Shown in pieces: positions 15,771 to 24,768 of a stretch of 48,602 bases of DNA; the first letter of the stretch is position 1; each line of letters opens with the position of its first letter. Under the pieces are notes generated by a model. The model saw only the letters and a program-made list of their open reading frames with translations. It was not told the origin of the DNA and ran no database searches. Location: the NCBI GenBank assembly GCA_028712375.1, contig JAQTQG010000008.1, positions 1 to 48,602 on the forward strand. The letters are read 5' to 3'. Source of the DNA: Candidatus Omnitrophota bacterium (lineage in GTDB: Bacteria > Omnitrophota > Gorgyraeia > Gygaellales > Profunditerraquicolaceae). Made by a program: the position numbers and the translations under genes.

Positions 15771-16634
15771 TTACTTTTTATTTACCGTATCATTTTCCCT
15801 GATCGCATCTTTTAAATCCACGGCAAATCCGGCGGCAGACATAAATTCATGTACCTTTTCAATTTTTACTTCCCCCACCACCCTGCCGGAACGAGATACC
15901 ACAAATTCATCACCTACATTTATTTTATCTCTACTGCCTAGATTGATTACCACAAAGTTAAATTCTTTGTTTACAATCATAATCTTGCCTTCTATGCCTT
16001 TAGCCGGAATAGACTGGCCTTTTTTAACTGTCTTGGCAGCTTTAACAGCAGCATTACTTTTCTCACTAACTGCCGCCGCGGGAAGCGCCGGCGCAGCAAC
16101 AGCAGCTGGCTGAACCGCTTCAGAATTAACAATAACTTTACCCAATTCTACATTCGCTGCACCAGCTTCCAGATTTTTAATCTTTTCTTCCAGCTCCATC
16201 TTTTGCTGCTGCATGATCTTTACCTGTTCTTTAATTTTTCTGCCGTCATCCTGAACTTGATTTAACCTATTTTCCAAATCCTCCCGCAAAGACTTTTGGT
16301 TGGAAAGATCACTCTTAAATTGTTCCAGCTTGTTAAGCGTTTCGGTATGTGCTGTTTTTTCAGCAGCCAATTCTGCAGATAAAGAATCCATCCTGGTTTT
16401 GGCTTCTTGTAATTTTAGCGCCAGCTCAGTTGCCGTTTTTTTAGATTCCTCCAGCTGACTGGCAGTTTGACGCTGACGGCCTTCCAATTCCGCAAGCTGA
16501 GCCTGCAGCTTAACGTTCTGCGCATCCGCTTTCTGATACATCTGATGCAAATAGAAAACACCGCCGATAAGGGCTAATGAAATAATTATTAATACAATTA
16601 AAGCTGATAATAGAATTGTGCCTTTACGATGCAT
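15771..16634 (-). CDS. Membrane-anchored coiled-coil protein of unknown function
   Basis: The product is 287 residues from the ATG at 16634, chosen because AAAGGAGG lies six bases upstream; an in-frame start at 16679 would add 15 residues and overlap the promoter. An N-terminal signal anchor (about residues 7-29) is followed by a long Glu/Lys/Gln-rich coiled coil (about 35-155), an Ala/Pro-rich linker (about 165-205) and a small C-terminal beta domain (about 210-287) with GKIMIVNKEFNFVVINLG and VGDEFVVSRSGRVVGEVKIEKV. The last part resembles small barrel domains seen in other surface or cell-envelope proteins. Most likely periplasmic; no function can be assigned. It lies between rluD and aroA behind its own promoter. 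Confidence 0.75.
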   Translation of the reverse strand: MHRKGTILLSALIVLIIISLALIGGVFYLHQMYQKADAQNVKLQAQLAELEGRQRQTASQLEESKKTATELALKLQEAKTRMDSLSAELAAEKTAHTETLNKLEQFKSDLSNQKSLREDLENRLNQVQDDGRKIKEQVKIMQQQKMELEEKIKNLEAGAANVELGKVIVNSEAVQPAAVAAPALPAAAVSEKSNAAVKAAKTVKKGQSIPAKGIEGKIMIVNKEFNFVVINLGSRDKINVGDEFVVSRSGRVVGEVKIEKVHEFMSAAGFAVDLKDAIRENDTVNKK

Positions 16635-16649
16635 TTTGCCTCCTTTAAT

Positions 16650-16679
16650 ATAATAAGCGCTTGACCGTTTCACAGTCAA
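16650..16679 (-). promoter_or_regulatory. Promoter with inverted repeat upstream of the coiled-coil gene
   Basis: Minus strand -35 TTGACT (16674-16679) and -10 TATTAT (16650-16655) are 18 bp apart, with AAAGGAGG immediately downstream, so the leader is very short. TTGAC and GTCAA form a 5-bp inverted repeat (16661-16679) across the -35, a possible operator. Confidence 0.55.
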
Positions 16680-16768
16680 ATATCTATCTCAACAGCGTCA
16701 ATATATAAATTTATTAAGTTTATTACCCATTAATATAACACTAGTTAGGTAAAAAGCAAGAAATATGT

Positions 16769-17683
16769 TTAAAAATTACTCTGCACAAACTCTTGGAATT
16801 CTAACGGGATATCACTGGTAAAATGCAGAAGCTTGCCCGTGGAAGGGTGTAAAAAACCGATCTCTTGAGCGTGTAGAGCCAGGCGGGAAAAATTATCCTT
16901 CTTCCCATACTTAGCATCACCAAGTATCGGATGCCCTAAATAAGCCAAATGCACCCGCAGCTGATGCGTCCTTCCGGTAAAAGGTTTTAACTCCAAAAGG
17001 CTGAAATTTTTTGAACGTTTTAATGTTTTATAAAGCGTCTTGGCATATTTAGTATTTTGCGTAAATGATACTGCCATGTTTTTGCGCTGCAGAGGATGCC
17101 GGCCGATAGGAGCTTCAATCACATCTTCATCAAACTCTACCCTGCCGCTGACTATCGCGATATATTTACGCTGGATGCTATGCTGGGCAAACTGTTTAAC
17201 CAATTTTAAGTGGCTGGCATTATTTTTAGCAATCACCAAAAGCCCACTGGTTTCTTTATCCAGCCGATGCACTATCCCGGGACGGTTTTTATTTATATCG
17301 GACAACTCCATCGCACGGCCAAGCAATGCGTTAACCAAAGTATGCTGGCGATTACCCGGAGCAGGATGCACGACCAAACCGGATTGTTTATTAATCACCA
17401 AGACATCTTTATCCTCATAAATGATATCCAAGGGGATCTCTTCCGGCAGAAATTCTGTTTTTTCTTTTTCCGGCATAAAAACCTGAAGCTCATCATTAGC
17501 GTTTAATTTATGGTGCGGTTTATTTACTGCCTGGGAGTTTAAAGAAACTTTTCCATCGCGGATAAGTTTCTGGATATTAGTACGCGATAGGCCCAGATTA
17601 TTGCGCAAGGCATAATCCGCTAAAAACAGATCTAAGCGCATTTTAGCTTCTTGGGGTGCCACCTGTATTAATAGCTCTTTCAT
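16769..17683 (-). CDS. rluD: Ribosomal large-subunit pseudouridine synthase, RluD family
   Basis: The 304-residue protein has an N-terminal S4 RNA-binding domain (about 15-65) and a RluA/RluD catalytic domain (about 85-290). The catalytic aspartate lies in HRLDKETSGLLVIAKN, and FTGRTHQLRVHLAYLGHPILGD is the other family signature. It converts specific uridines of 23S rRNA to pseudouridine. RluD is the likeliest of the RluA/C/D group because of the S4 domain and the lspA/lgt neighbourhood. It lies 46 nt downstream of lgt. Confidence 0.88.
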   Translation of the reverse strand: MKELLIQVAPQEAKMRLDLFLADYALRNNLGLSRTNIQKLIRDGKVSLNSQAVNKPHHKLNANDELQVFMPEKEKTEFLPEEIPLDIIYEDKDVLVINKQSGLVVHPAPGNRQHTLVNALLGRAMELSDINKNRPGIVHRLDKETSGLLVIAKNNASHLKLVKQFAQHSIQRKYIAIVSGRVEFDEDVIEAPIGRHPLQRKNMAVSFTQNTKYAKTLYKTLKRSKNFSLLELKPFTGRTHQLRVHLAYLGHPILGDAKYGKKDNFSRLALHAQEIGFLHPSTGKLLHFTSDIPLEFQEFVQSNF

Positions 17684-17729
17684 AGTCCAATAAGATCGAT
17701 CTTAAGCTGTTACAAATTAAACCTCGGAG

Positions 17730-18464
17730 TTATCTCTTCTTGGCTGCCGATAATCTGATAAAAATGGCTAGGGATAGAAAAAACATTGCTAAACTCAAAA
17801 CCTGAAAAATAGTCAATCCGTAAAATATCCTGGGGCTATCATTACGCAAGAATTCGATAAAAAAGCGCTTGAGAGAATACAGAAAAAGGTAACTGCAAAG
17901 GATTTGCCCGGGGGCATGTTTTGCCTCCTGCTTAAGCCTTAAGATGATAAAAATCAAAAGCAGAAGCAGCGAAGAATACAGCTGGGTAGGAATTAAACTC
18001 TGGCCAAAAACTTTGAAATATAATCCAAATTCGGATTCTCTCCCGTAACAACAACCATTTAAAAGGCAGCCAATCCGGCCGATTGCCTGGCCTAAAGCAA
18101 TAAAAGGAACCACTAAATCCAGCGTTTTTAACAGGTTCATTTTATGCTTTTTAATAAAAATGATTGCTGCCGCTGAGCCGAAAATCAGGCCGCCGAAAAT
18201 AGCCATCCCCCCATGCTGCAGCATAACAATCTCCAGCGGATGGCCAAGGTAAAAACGGAAATTCATTAGCACATAAAAAACCCGTGAACCAATTATCCCG
18301 GAAATAAAGATGAAGAAAAAAAGGTTAAATATCTGATCCCCATCCATATTTTCTTTTTTAGCCTGCAGAGAGCTTAAGTAAGCGCAAACGAAAAAAGCCA
18401 AAACCAGCATCAGGCCGTAAGAATAAACCGTAAAACTTCCGATATGACAGATTTCAGGCAACAT
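17730..18464 (-). CDS. lgt: Phosphatidylglycerol-prolipoprotein diacylglyceryl transferase
   Basis: The 244-residue polytopic membrane protein (about seven segments) carries HGGMAIFGG and the Lgt signature GQAIGRIGCLLNGCCYG. It attaches diacylglycerol to the lipobox cysteine, the first step of lipoprotein maturation. The start overlaps lspA by 11 nt, so the two maturation enzymes are translated from one message. The N-x-E pattern usual in the signature is replaced by NGCCYG, a variant common in many lineages. Confidence 0.93.
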   Translation of the reverse strand: MLPEICHIGSFTVYSYGLMLVLAFFVCAYLSSLQAKKENMDGDQIFNLFFFIFISGIIGSRVFYVLMNFRFYLGHPLEIVMLQHGGMAIFGGLIFGSAAAIIFIKKHKMNLLKTLDLVVPFIALGQAIGRIGCLLNGCCYGRESEFGLYFKVFGQSLIPTQLYSSLLLLLIFIILRLKQEAKHAPGQILCSYLFLYSLKRFFIEFLRNDSPRIFYGLTIFQVLSLAMFFLSLAIFIRLSAAKKR

Positions 18465-18888
18465 TTTTGCTAAATAACAACTCCCATGCTAACACAAACG
18501 CCGCGATAGTAATCACGGAATCCGCGATATTAAAAACCGGCCAAACCCGTAAATCTAAAAAATCAACCACGTAGCCAAAACGTAACCGATCGATCAAGTT
18601 TCCGGCCGCTCCACCCAGGATTAAGCTCAAAGATACCTTCAAAAGAATAGAATTAGCTTTATTTCTTAAATTATAAAAGATGAGCCCGATCGCGAAAAAA
18701 GAAACCAAAATAAACAAAAATAACTGGTCCTGAAAAAGGCCAAAAGCCGCTCCGCGATTATGCACTAAGGTTAAATTTAAAAAATTTTTAATTAACGGAA
18801 CTGGGGTATTTAACTGCAGAAATCTTAAAGCAAGGAATTTACTGATTTGATCCAATAAAATAACAATAGAAACGATGATAAAAATCAT
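18454..18888 (-). CDS. lspA: Lipoprotein signal peptidase (signal peptidase II)
   Basis: The 144-residue protein has four membrane helices. The two catalytic aspartates are visible in GNLIDR and FNIADS, and the conserved NRGAAFG motif is present. It cleaves prolipoprotein signal peptides after Lgt action, in the inner membrane. No Shine-Dalgarno is evident; it starts 15 nt after the dksA-like gene. Confidence 0.95.
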   Translation of the reverse strand: MIFIIVSIVILLDQISKFLALRFLQLNTPVPLIKNFLNLTLVHNRGAAFGLFQDQLFLFILVSFFAIGLIFYNLRNKANSILLKVSLSLILGGAAGNLIDRLRFGYVVDFLDLRVWPVFNIADSVITIAAFVLAWELLFSKNVA

Positions 18889-18903
18889 CCGATAAAATTT
18901 GCG

Positions 18904-19287
18904 CTATTTCTTTTCCTTTTTTTGCTGGCATTTAATACAAAGCCGGGCCGAAGGAACTGCTTTTAACCTGATCTTGGTAATCGGGCCTCGGCAATCATCA
19001 CAGATACCGAAAGTCCCTTCCTCTATCCTCTTGAGCGCGTCATCCAATTCATAAAGAGATTTTCTCTCGCTGGAAGCCAAACCCAGCGAAAACTCACGAT
19101 CATAATTATCGCTGGCCACATCCGCCATATGATAGGTATAGCCGGAGATATCTCCGGATGCCTCTTTCTGCGATTTCCTTAATGTATCATCGGATATATG
19201 CTTAAGATCATTGAGAATTTCTTCTTTTTTCTTCAGCACAATCTTTTTAAAATTTTTTAAGTCGGTTTTAGTAAATTTCTTTTTCAC
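18904..19287 (-). CDS. DksA/TraR-family zinc-finger protein
   Basis: The 127-residue protein has a charged coiled-coil N-terminal half and a C-terminal C4 zinc finger (CDDC ... CIKC, about residues 97-121). This is the layout of the DksA/TraR family, which binds the RNA polymerase secondary channel or, in some members, has other regulatory roles. Its location between ileS and lspA recurs in several bacterial groups. The acidic tip residues of the coiled coil needed for DksA action cannot be confirmed by eye, so a generic family name is safer. Confidence 0.85.
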   Translation of the reverse strand: MKKKFTKTDLKNFKKIVLKKKEEILNDLKHISDDTLRKSQKEASGDISGYTYHMADVASDNYDREFSLGLASSERKSLYELDDALKRIEEGTFGICDDCRGPITKIRLKAVPSARLCIKCQQKKEKK

Positions 19288-19350
19288 TTTAGTTTCTCCC
19301 TATGGCTTTGCTTATTTGAAAAACCTGCCAGAACAGGTAAACATTATTCT

Positions 19351-22122
19351 CTAACTAATCGCCTTAAGGCAATTATCGCAAATTAAAGGATGCGCCGGGC
19401 TACTGCCTACTTTTAACGAATAGTTCCAGCAACGCGGGCATTTAATGCCTTCGGCTTTAGCTACTTCTATTTTTATTTCCTCGCTAAGATTATCTTCTTT
19501 TACTACCTCTACCTGCGAAACTTTGAAAATCTCAGGGAGCTGGGAATCAAAGCTTTGTAAGAATGTATAACGTTCCTGGCTTTTTGTCAATAGTTTTATT
19601 CTGGCATCAAAAGAACTTCCGATCTCACCTTTAGCGCGCAACTCTTCTAATGCCTTAGCCACTAAAGGAATCCGCAATATGACTACACCCATGCGCAGAT
19701 GAATATCATCCTGCGGGATAATAACTTCAGGCGCAGGATATTCTAAAAGATGGACGCTACCGATTGCTCTTGATTCTTTATCTTTAGGCATATTCTGCCA
19801 AATTTCCTCTGCAGTAAACACAAAGATTGGAGCAAGCATCCGCACAAGCATATTTAATACTTCAAAGATCGCTGTCTGGGCTGAACGCCTTTCTGCGCTT
19901 TTAGCGGCATAAGTATATAAACGCCCCTTTACCATATCCAAATAATACATTGAAAGCTGCTCATTGCAAAGATCGTAGACAGCTTTATACGCTTTATGAA
20001 ATTCAAAAGAATCGTAAGAATTCTTCGCCTGCGTCAACACGAATTTTGACTCTTGCAATATCCATTTATCTATTACCCTTAAATCGGCGTAACTAATTTT
20101 ATCTGTATCCGGGTCAAAATCATAAAGGTTGCTTAAAATAAATTTTGCTGTATTACGGATTTTCCGGTAAGCTTCTGAAAGCCGGGTAAGGATCTCCTTG
20201 GAAATACGGATATCCTCGTTATAATCGCTTGAAGCTACCCACATCCTTAAAATATCTACCCCATAATCTTTAATAATCTCCGCCGGCGAAATAACATTGC
20301 CCTGCGACTTAGACATCTTCCTGCCTTCACCATCCACCACAAAACCATGGGTCAGCACATTTTCAAATGGCGGCTTGCCGTCAATGGCCATCGCCGGGAT
20401 AATCGAAGACTGAAACCACCCCCGGTGCTGATCGGAACCTTCCAGGTATAACTGCGCCGGCACACCCCCCAATTCTTTTCTTTTCTTTAATACCGACTGG
20501 CTGCTTACTCCGGAATCAAACCAAACATCCAGGATATCTGACCCCTTAGTAAAGATTTTACCTTTTTTGCATACCGGGCAAACTAAACCTCCCGGAACAA
20601 AATCATTTATATCGCGGCTAAACCAGGCATCAGAACCTTCCTCCGCCGAAAACTGCGCGAATTTCTCAATTACTTGCGGGGCAAAAAATTCTTCCTTACA
20701 TTCCTGGCACACCAAAGCCGGAACCGGCACACCCCAATAACGCTGGCGGGAAAGGCACCAATCCGGGCGCAATTGCACCATTGCCGAAATCCTCTCTCTG
20801 CCCGCCTCAGGAATCCAGCGCACATCTTCTTTGATCGCCTTAAGCACACTCTTACGTAAGCCATTATGGTCAATAATTAAAAACCACTGTTTGGTCGCCC
20901 TAAAAATAATCGGATGCTTGCAGCGCCAGCAATGCGGATAAGAATGCGAAATCTTCTGCTCTAAAAGTAACGCCCCCAATAACTGCAACTTTTCTATAAT
21001 TGCCTTATTGGCATCATACACATTCTGCCCGGCAAACTCTCCGCAGGTAGAATCGAATTTACCCCGGGAATCAACCGGCATCACAATCTCCAAGCCGTAT
21101 TTTAATCCGGTTTGATAATCTTCAGCGCCATGGCCGGGAGCGGTATGCACTAAACCGGTGCCTTCCTCCGCAGAAACATAATCTGCCAAGACTACTTTTC
21201 CCGAACGCAAACCAAATGGATGGTCATAAAAAACCCCCTCTAAATCTTTCCCTTTAAAACTTTTTATCAGTTCATATTGATCAATACCCATTTGTTGCAA
21301 TACCGGCAGGCGCACATCGGCAATAATCAAATTACCTTTGTTCGTCTTAATGTAAGAATACGCAAAATCCGGATGTACCGCTACAGCAACATTAGCCAGC
21401 AAGGTCCACGGCGTAGTAGTCCAAATTACTAAATAGCTGCCTTTTACCCATTCATTATTCTCTTTAATTTCAAATTTCACAAATACCGAGGGAGAAACAT
21501 GGTCTTCGTATTCAACTTCAGCTTCCGCCAGCGCAGTTTCGCATTTAAAACACCAATTAACCGGCTTTAACCCCCGCTTAATAAACCCTTTATCATACAA
21601 ATCAAGAAAAGACTTGATAATTGCTTCTTCATACTCATGGCTTAAAGTTAAATACGGATTATCCCAATATCCAAATACGCCTAAACGTTTAAACTGCTCC
21701 CTTTGATTAGCCACATGCTTCATCGCGTAATCGTGAGCCTTCTTTCTAAACTCAAGCTGCGCAATCTGATGTTTGGCTATTTTTAATTCTTTAAATAACT
21801 GGTGTTCAATGGGCAAACCATGACAATCCCATCCCGGGACATAAGGGCAATCATACCCCTGCATCGTTTTATATTTTATAACTATATCTTTTAAAGTTTT
21901 ATTTAAAGCATGCCCCAGATGTATATCTCCGTTAGCATAAGGCGGGCCGTCATGCAGGACATATTTGCCTTTTACCGCCGGTTTTTTACGGATCAAACCG
22001 TGCAGATCTTTTTTATACCAATCCTCCAGCATCAGCGGTTCACGTTTAGGCAGGTCCGCTTTCATCGGAAAATCTGTTTTCGGTAAATTTAATGTTTGCT
22101 TATATTCAGAATTTTCAGCCAT
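19351..22122 (-). CDS. ileS: Isoleucyl-tRNA synthetase
   Basis: The 923-residue class I synthetase has the HIGH-type motif PPYANGDIHLGHAL (about residue 60), CP1 editing domain with TTPWTL, signature KMSKS in GRKMSKSQGN, an anticodon-binding domain and a C-terminal zinc-binding knuckle (CPRC ... CDNC). It charges tRNA-Ile. The domain order with C-terminal zinc finger is the classical bacterial type. The position upstream of lspA is a conserved arrangement. Confidence 0.97.
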   Translation of the reverse strand: MAENSEYKQTLNLPKTDFPMKADLPKREPLMLEDWYKKDLHGLIRKKPAVKGKYVLHDGPPYANGDIHLGHALNKTLKDIVIKYKTMQGYDCPYVPGWDCHGLPIEHQLFKELKIAKHQIAQLEFRKKAHDYAMKHVANQREQFKRLGVFGYWDNPYLTLSHEYEEAIIKSFLDLYDKGFIKRGLKPVNWCFKCETALAEAEVEYEDHVSPSVFVKFEIKENNEWVKGSYLVIWTTTPWTLLANVAVAVHPDFAYSYIKTNKGNLIIADVRLPVLQQMGIDQYELIKSFKGKDLEGVFYDHPFGLRSGKVVLADYVSAEEGTGLVHTAPGHGAEDYQTGLKYGLEIVMPVDSRGKFDSTCGEFAGQNVYDANKAIIEKLQLLGALLLEQKISHSYPHCWRCKHPIIFRATKQWFLIIDHNGLRKSVLKAIKEDVRWIPEAGRERISAMVQLRPDWCLSRQRYWGVPVPALVCQECKEEFFAPQVIEKFAQFSAEEGSDAWFSRDINDFVPGGLVCPVCKKGKIFTKGSDILDVWFDSGVSSQSVLKKRKELGGVPAQLYLEGSDQHRGWFQSSIIPAMAIDGKPPFENVLTHGFVVDGEGRKMSKSQGNVISPAEIIKDYGVDILRMWVASSDYNEDIRISKEILTRLSEAYRKIRNTAKFILSNLYDFDPDTDKISYADLRVIDKWILQESKFVLTQAKNSYDSFEFHKAYKAVYDLCNEQLSMYYLDMVKGRLYTYAAKSAERRSAQTAIFEVLNMLVRMLAPIFVFTAEEIWQNMPKDKESRAIGSVHLLEYPAPEVIIPQDDIHLRMGVVILRIPLVAKALEELRAKGEIGSSFDARIKLLTKSQERYTFLQSFDSQLPEIFKVSQVEVVKEDNLSEEIKIEVAKAEGIKCPRCWNYSLKVGSSPAHPLICDNCLKAIS

Positions 22123-22167
22123 AATTAATCTGTAAATAATCTCCTATTTAAAATCGGGGCTTTTAGT

Positions 22168-23028
22168 TTATTCCAGATATTTACCAATAATAATACCCAG
22201 GTCTTTTTTGGTTTTTGAAGGAATTAATTTTTTGTCGGTAACAATAGCAAACTTTAAAGCATCTCCGCAGCTACAGGTGCGCTGCGAGCCTAACCCTTTA
22301 ACCACCTGACAAATAAGTTTTTTGGCATTATCAATATTTTTCTGTAAATTACTCATCACCATTTCTAAGGTTACGCTGGACTGATCCGGATGCCAGCAGT
22401 CATAATCAGTAATGCAGGCAAGCGTGGAATAACAAATTTCTGCTTCACGGCAAAGCCTGGCTTCTGCCATATTCGTCATGCCAATTACATCCATGCCCCA
22501 GCTACGATAGAGTTTACTTTCGGCTAACGTCGAAAACTGCGGACCCTCCATATTAAGATAAGTACCGCCTTTATGCATATTTAAATTTAATTCTTTGCCG
22601 GCGGCATATATACTTGCGCTTAATTGCGGGCACACTGGGTGGCTAAAAACAATATGGGCGACCATTCCCCGGTCAAAAAAAGTCGTATCCCGGCCGTGGT
22701 TAGTGCGGTCCACAAATTGGTCTACTACCACAAAATCCAGCGGCTTCAAGCCCTCCTTTAAACTGCCACAGGCAGTGACCGAAATAACCCGTTGGGCCCC
22801 CAGCTTCTTCATTGCAAAAATATTAGCCCGGTAATTTATCTGGCTGGGAGGAATACGGTGCCCTACGCCATGGCGGGGCAAAAAAACAACTTCCTTTCCT
22901 TCTAATCTCCCCAGTGTAAATTTATCCGAAGGTTCGCCAAAAGGAGTCTTAACCTTTAATTGTTTAATAATTTCCAGGCCGTCAATTTTATATAAACCGC
23001 TTCCGCCGATTATCCCGATTTTTGACAT
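22168..23028 (-). CDS. mtnP: S-methyl-5'-thioadenosine phosphorylase
   Basis: The 286-residue protein is of the PNP/UDP phosphorylase superfamily, MTAP branch. Motifs include GIIGGSGLY at the N-terminus, LPRHGVGHRIPPSQINYRAN, NMEGPQFSTLAESKLYR and TDYDCWH. It splits methylthioadenosine with phosphate to adenine and methylthioribose-1-phosphate, recycling the by-product of polyamine synthesis. It follows proC by 2 nt. A general purine nucleoside phosphorylase is the alternative, but the TNMAEARLCREAEICY stretch favours MTAP. Confidence 0.9.
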   Translation of the reverse strand: MSKIGIIGGSGLYKIDGLEIIKQLKVKTPFGEPSDKFTLGRLEGKEVVFLPRHGVGHRIPPSQINYRANIFAMKKLGAQRVISVTACGSLKEGLKPLDFVVVDQFVDRTNHGRDTTFFDRGMVAHIVFSHPVCPQLSASIYAAGKELNLNMHKGGTYLNMEGPQFSTLAESKLYRSWGMDVIGMTNMAEARLCREAEICYSTLACITDYDCWHPDQSSVTLEMVMSNLQKNIDNAKKLICQVVKGLGSQRTCSCGDALKFAIVTDKKLIPSKTKKDLGIIIGKYLE

Positions 23029-23030
23029 TT

Positions 23031-23873
23031 TTATCCCTTCCTAGATAATTCCTGCGCGCGTTTCTTGGCCGCTATCGCAGCCTGCGCCCATGAACCTCCG
23101 TCAATTATAGTTTTAATCGCGGCTTCCGTTGTCCCGCCGGGCGAAGTAACCATTTTACGTAACACTGCGGGAGCCTGGGCTGTCTGTGCCGCCAATGCAA
23201 TACTTGAAACAGCCGTACTGACAGCTAAATCCGCCCCCATCTTTTCATTAAACCCGACTGCCACCGCCGCTTCAGCCAACCTTCTAATATATCCATTCTT
23301 AATCTCCGATGAAATATTTAAAGGGTTTAAACCGTTAATTTCCATATCATAAAATATGTACGCCGGGCCACTACCGGAAATAGCCGTAATACCATCGATT
23401 TTTTCTTCGCTGACTTCCCAAACTTTCCCCAGAAGGCCGAATAATTCCCTTACGAAAGCTAAATCACCATTGGTTGCATAAGCCCCTTTAGCCAACCCGG
23501 ATTCTCCCTGAGCGATTTTCACAGCAATATTCGGCATCGCCCGGATTACCCTGGCTTCCTTTATTATATTCTCAATATATCCGGTAGGTATTCCGGCAGC
23601 AATGGAAATAATTAACCTATCCTTTAGACTGCCTTTTAATTGCTCCAGGGCTGTTTCGAAATCCTGAGGCTTAACCGCTAAAATAATAACCTGGCATTGA
23701 CCGATTAAATACGCAATATCCACTGCTGCCTCTATGCCGGAAACTGCCTGTATTTTTGTCTTCTCTTTATCAAAAACAAAAACCCTGTATTTAGATTTAA
23801 TACCGGCAGCTATTGCCTGCCCCATATTCCCATACCCGATAATCCCGATTTTTTTTCTTAAAAATTTAAACAT
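23031..23873 (-). CDS. proC: Pyrroline-5-carboxylate reductase
   Basis: The product is 280 residues from the ATG at 23873; a TTG three codons upstream (23882) is also open. An N-terminal Rossmann fold (IGIIGYGNMGQAI), the substrate region AVSGSGPAY-like AISGSGPAYIFY, and SPGGTTEAAI near the C-terminus identify ProC. It reduces pyrroline-5-carboxylate to proline with NAD(P)H. It overlaps yggS by a few bases, the common yggS-proC pairing. Confidence 0.94.
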   Translation of the reverse strand: MFKFLRKKIGIIGYGNMGQAIAAGIKSKYRVFVFDKEKTKIQAVSGIEAAVDIAYLIGQCQVIILAVKPQDFETALEQLKGSLKDRLIISIAAGIPTGYIENIIKEARVIRAMPNIAVKIAQGESGLAKGAYATNGDLAFVRELFGLLGKVWEVSEEKIDGITAISGSGPAYIFYDMEINGLNPLNISSEIKNGYIRRLAEAAVAVGFNEKMGADLAVSTAVSSIALAAQTAQAPAVLRKMVTSPGGTTEAAIKTIIDGGSWAQAAIAAKKRAQELSRKG

Positions 23874-24525
23874 TGTTTTCAAAAATGATTCTTCCCAATC
23901 TTACAATATCCGCGCCCTCTTCTATGGCTATTTCAAAATCATCAGACATACCCATAGAAAGAAGCCAATTTGGATTTATTTTATCGCGCAACTGCCGCAG
24001 CCTGGAAAAATACGGCCTGGCTTGCTCCGGTGAATCTAATGCAGGAGCAATGGTCATCAAACCTTTGACCGCCACCTGCTTTAATTTAGCGATTTCTACG
24101 CAGGCATCAAATAAGCCTGTTTCCTTAAACCCGAATTTACTGTCCTCCGGAGAAGTTTTAACCTCCAGGAGGATATCTTGAACCTTATTTATCTTAGCTG
24201 CCTGCCGGTTAATTTCTCCGGCCAAAGCCACTGTATCCACAGAATGGATCAAATCAAATATCTTCACGGCATCTTTTGCTTTGTTGCTTTGCAGGTGCCC
24301 CACCATCTGCCAGCGCGCTTGCGGAATCAGTTTGTATTTTTCTAAAGCTTCCTGGATCCGGTTTTCACCAAGCTGATTGACCCCTGAATTAACTGCCTCC
24401 TGGATTTCTCTAATGCTCCTGCCCTTAGTCACACAAAGCAGCGTAATTTTTGAAGGGTCAATCCCGGCTTTGGCGCAAGCATTAAAGATACGTTGGCGCA
24501 CTTTTTCAACATTCTCTCTAATCAT
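23866..24525 (-). CDS. yggS: PLP homeostasis protein, YggS/PROSC family
   Basis: The 219-residue single-domain PLP-binding barrel has CVTKGRSI (Schiff-base lysine), GENRIQEALEK, HLQSNKA and SMGMSDDFEIAIEEGADIVRLGR. It buffers free pyridoxal phosphate and affects amino acid pools. It is the first gene of the run yggS-proC-mtnP-ileS. A -10 at 24539-24544 would give a nearly leaderless message; another promoter lies at 24623-24651. In many bacteria this gene lies just downstream of ftsZ, which is missing here. Confidence 0.93.
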   Translation of the reverse strand: MIRENVEKVRQRIFNACAKAGIDPSKITLLCVTKGRSIREIQEAVNSGVNQLGENRIQEALEKYKLIPQARWQMVGHLQSNKAKDAVKIFDLIHSVDTVALAGEINRQAAKINKVQDILLEVKTSPEDSKFGFKETGLFDACVEIAKLKQVAVKGLMTIAPALDSPEQARPYFSRLRQLRDKINPNWLLSMGMSDDFEIAIEEGADIVRLGRIIFENNV

Positions 24526-24538
24526 AGCTTAGATTGAT

Positions 24539-24544
24539 ATTATA
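24539..24544 (-). promoter_or_regulatory. Perfect -10 box just upstream of yggS
   Basis: TATAAT on the minus strand ends 13 nt before the yggS ATG, with TTGCTT 16 bp upstream as a weak -35. It would start transcription about 5-7 nt before the ATG. No Shine-Dalgarno is visible before yggS, so a near-leaderless message is possible. Confidence 0.45.
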
Positions 24545-24622
24545 CACAATAAAACTAAGGAAGCAATAAACAAAAGGATAGCGCTTTTAAATTATTAGAA
24601 TAATCAAATCCTTCCCCGATTA

Positions 24623-24651
24623 AATTTAAAATGAAGTTAACTCTAGGTCAA
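24623..24651 (-). promoter_or_regulatory. Promoter candidate for the yggS operon
   Basis: Minus strand -35 TTGACC (24646-24651), 17-bp spacer, -10 TAAATT (24623-24628). It lies immediately beyond the R2 element, consistent with R2 ending the dcw transcript and a new transcript starting here. Confidence 0.5.
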
Positions 24652-24668
24652 ACCTAATACGGTTTTGG

Positions 24669-24768
24669 CGTCGAACTAAGCCTAGATGTTACGGTTTTTA
24701 TATATTCGAATATTGTAACGTTCGACGTAAAATAAAATTACCAGCTCTTATTGGGTAATTTTATTTTA
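24669..24768. repeat. Two-hairpin element copy 2 (R2), at the end of the dcw operon
   Basis: The inverted repeat CGTCGAAC/GTTCGACG (24669-24676 and 24720-24727) is followed by the 14-bp hairpin TAAAATAAAATTAC/GTAATTTTATTTTA (24728-24741 and 24755-24768). Positions 24669-24741 match R1 at 68 of 73 bases without gaps. The hairpin loop differs (13 against 15 nt), and the first extra pair is C-G here against T-A in R1, a change that keeps pairing. GTTAC/GTAAC can also pair inside the large loop. The last arm contains the ftsA stop codon (24766-24768). Confidence 0.8.
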
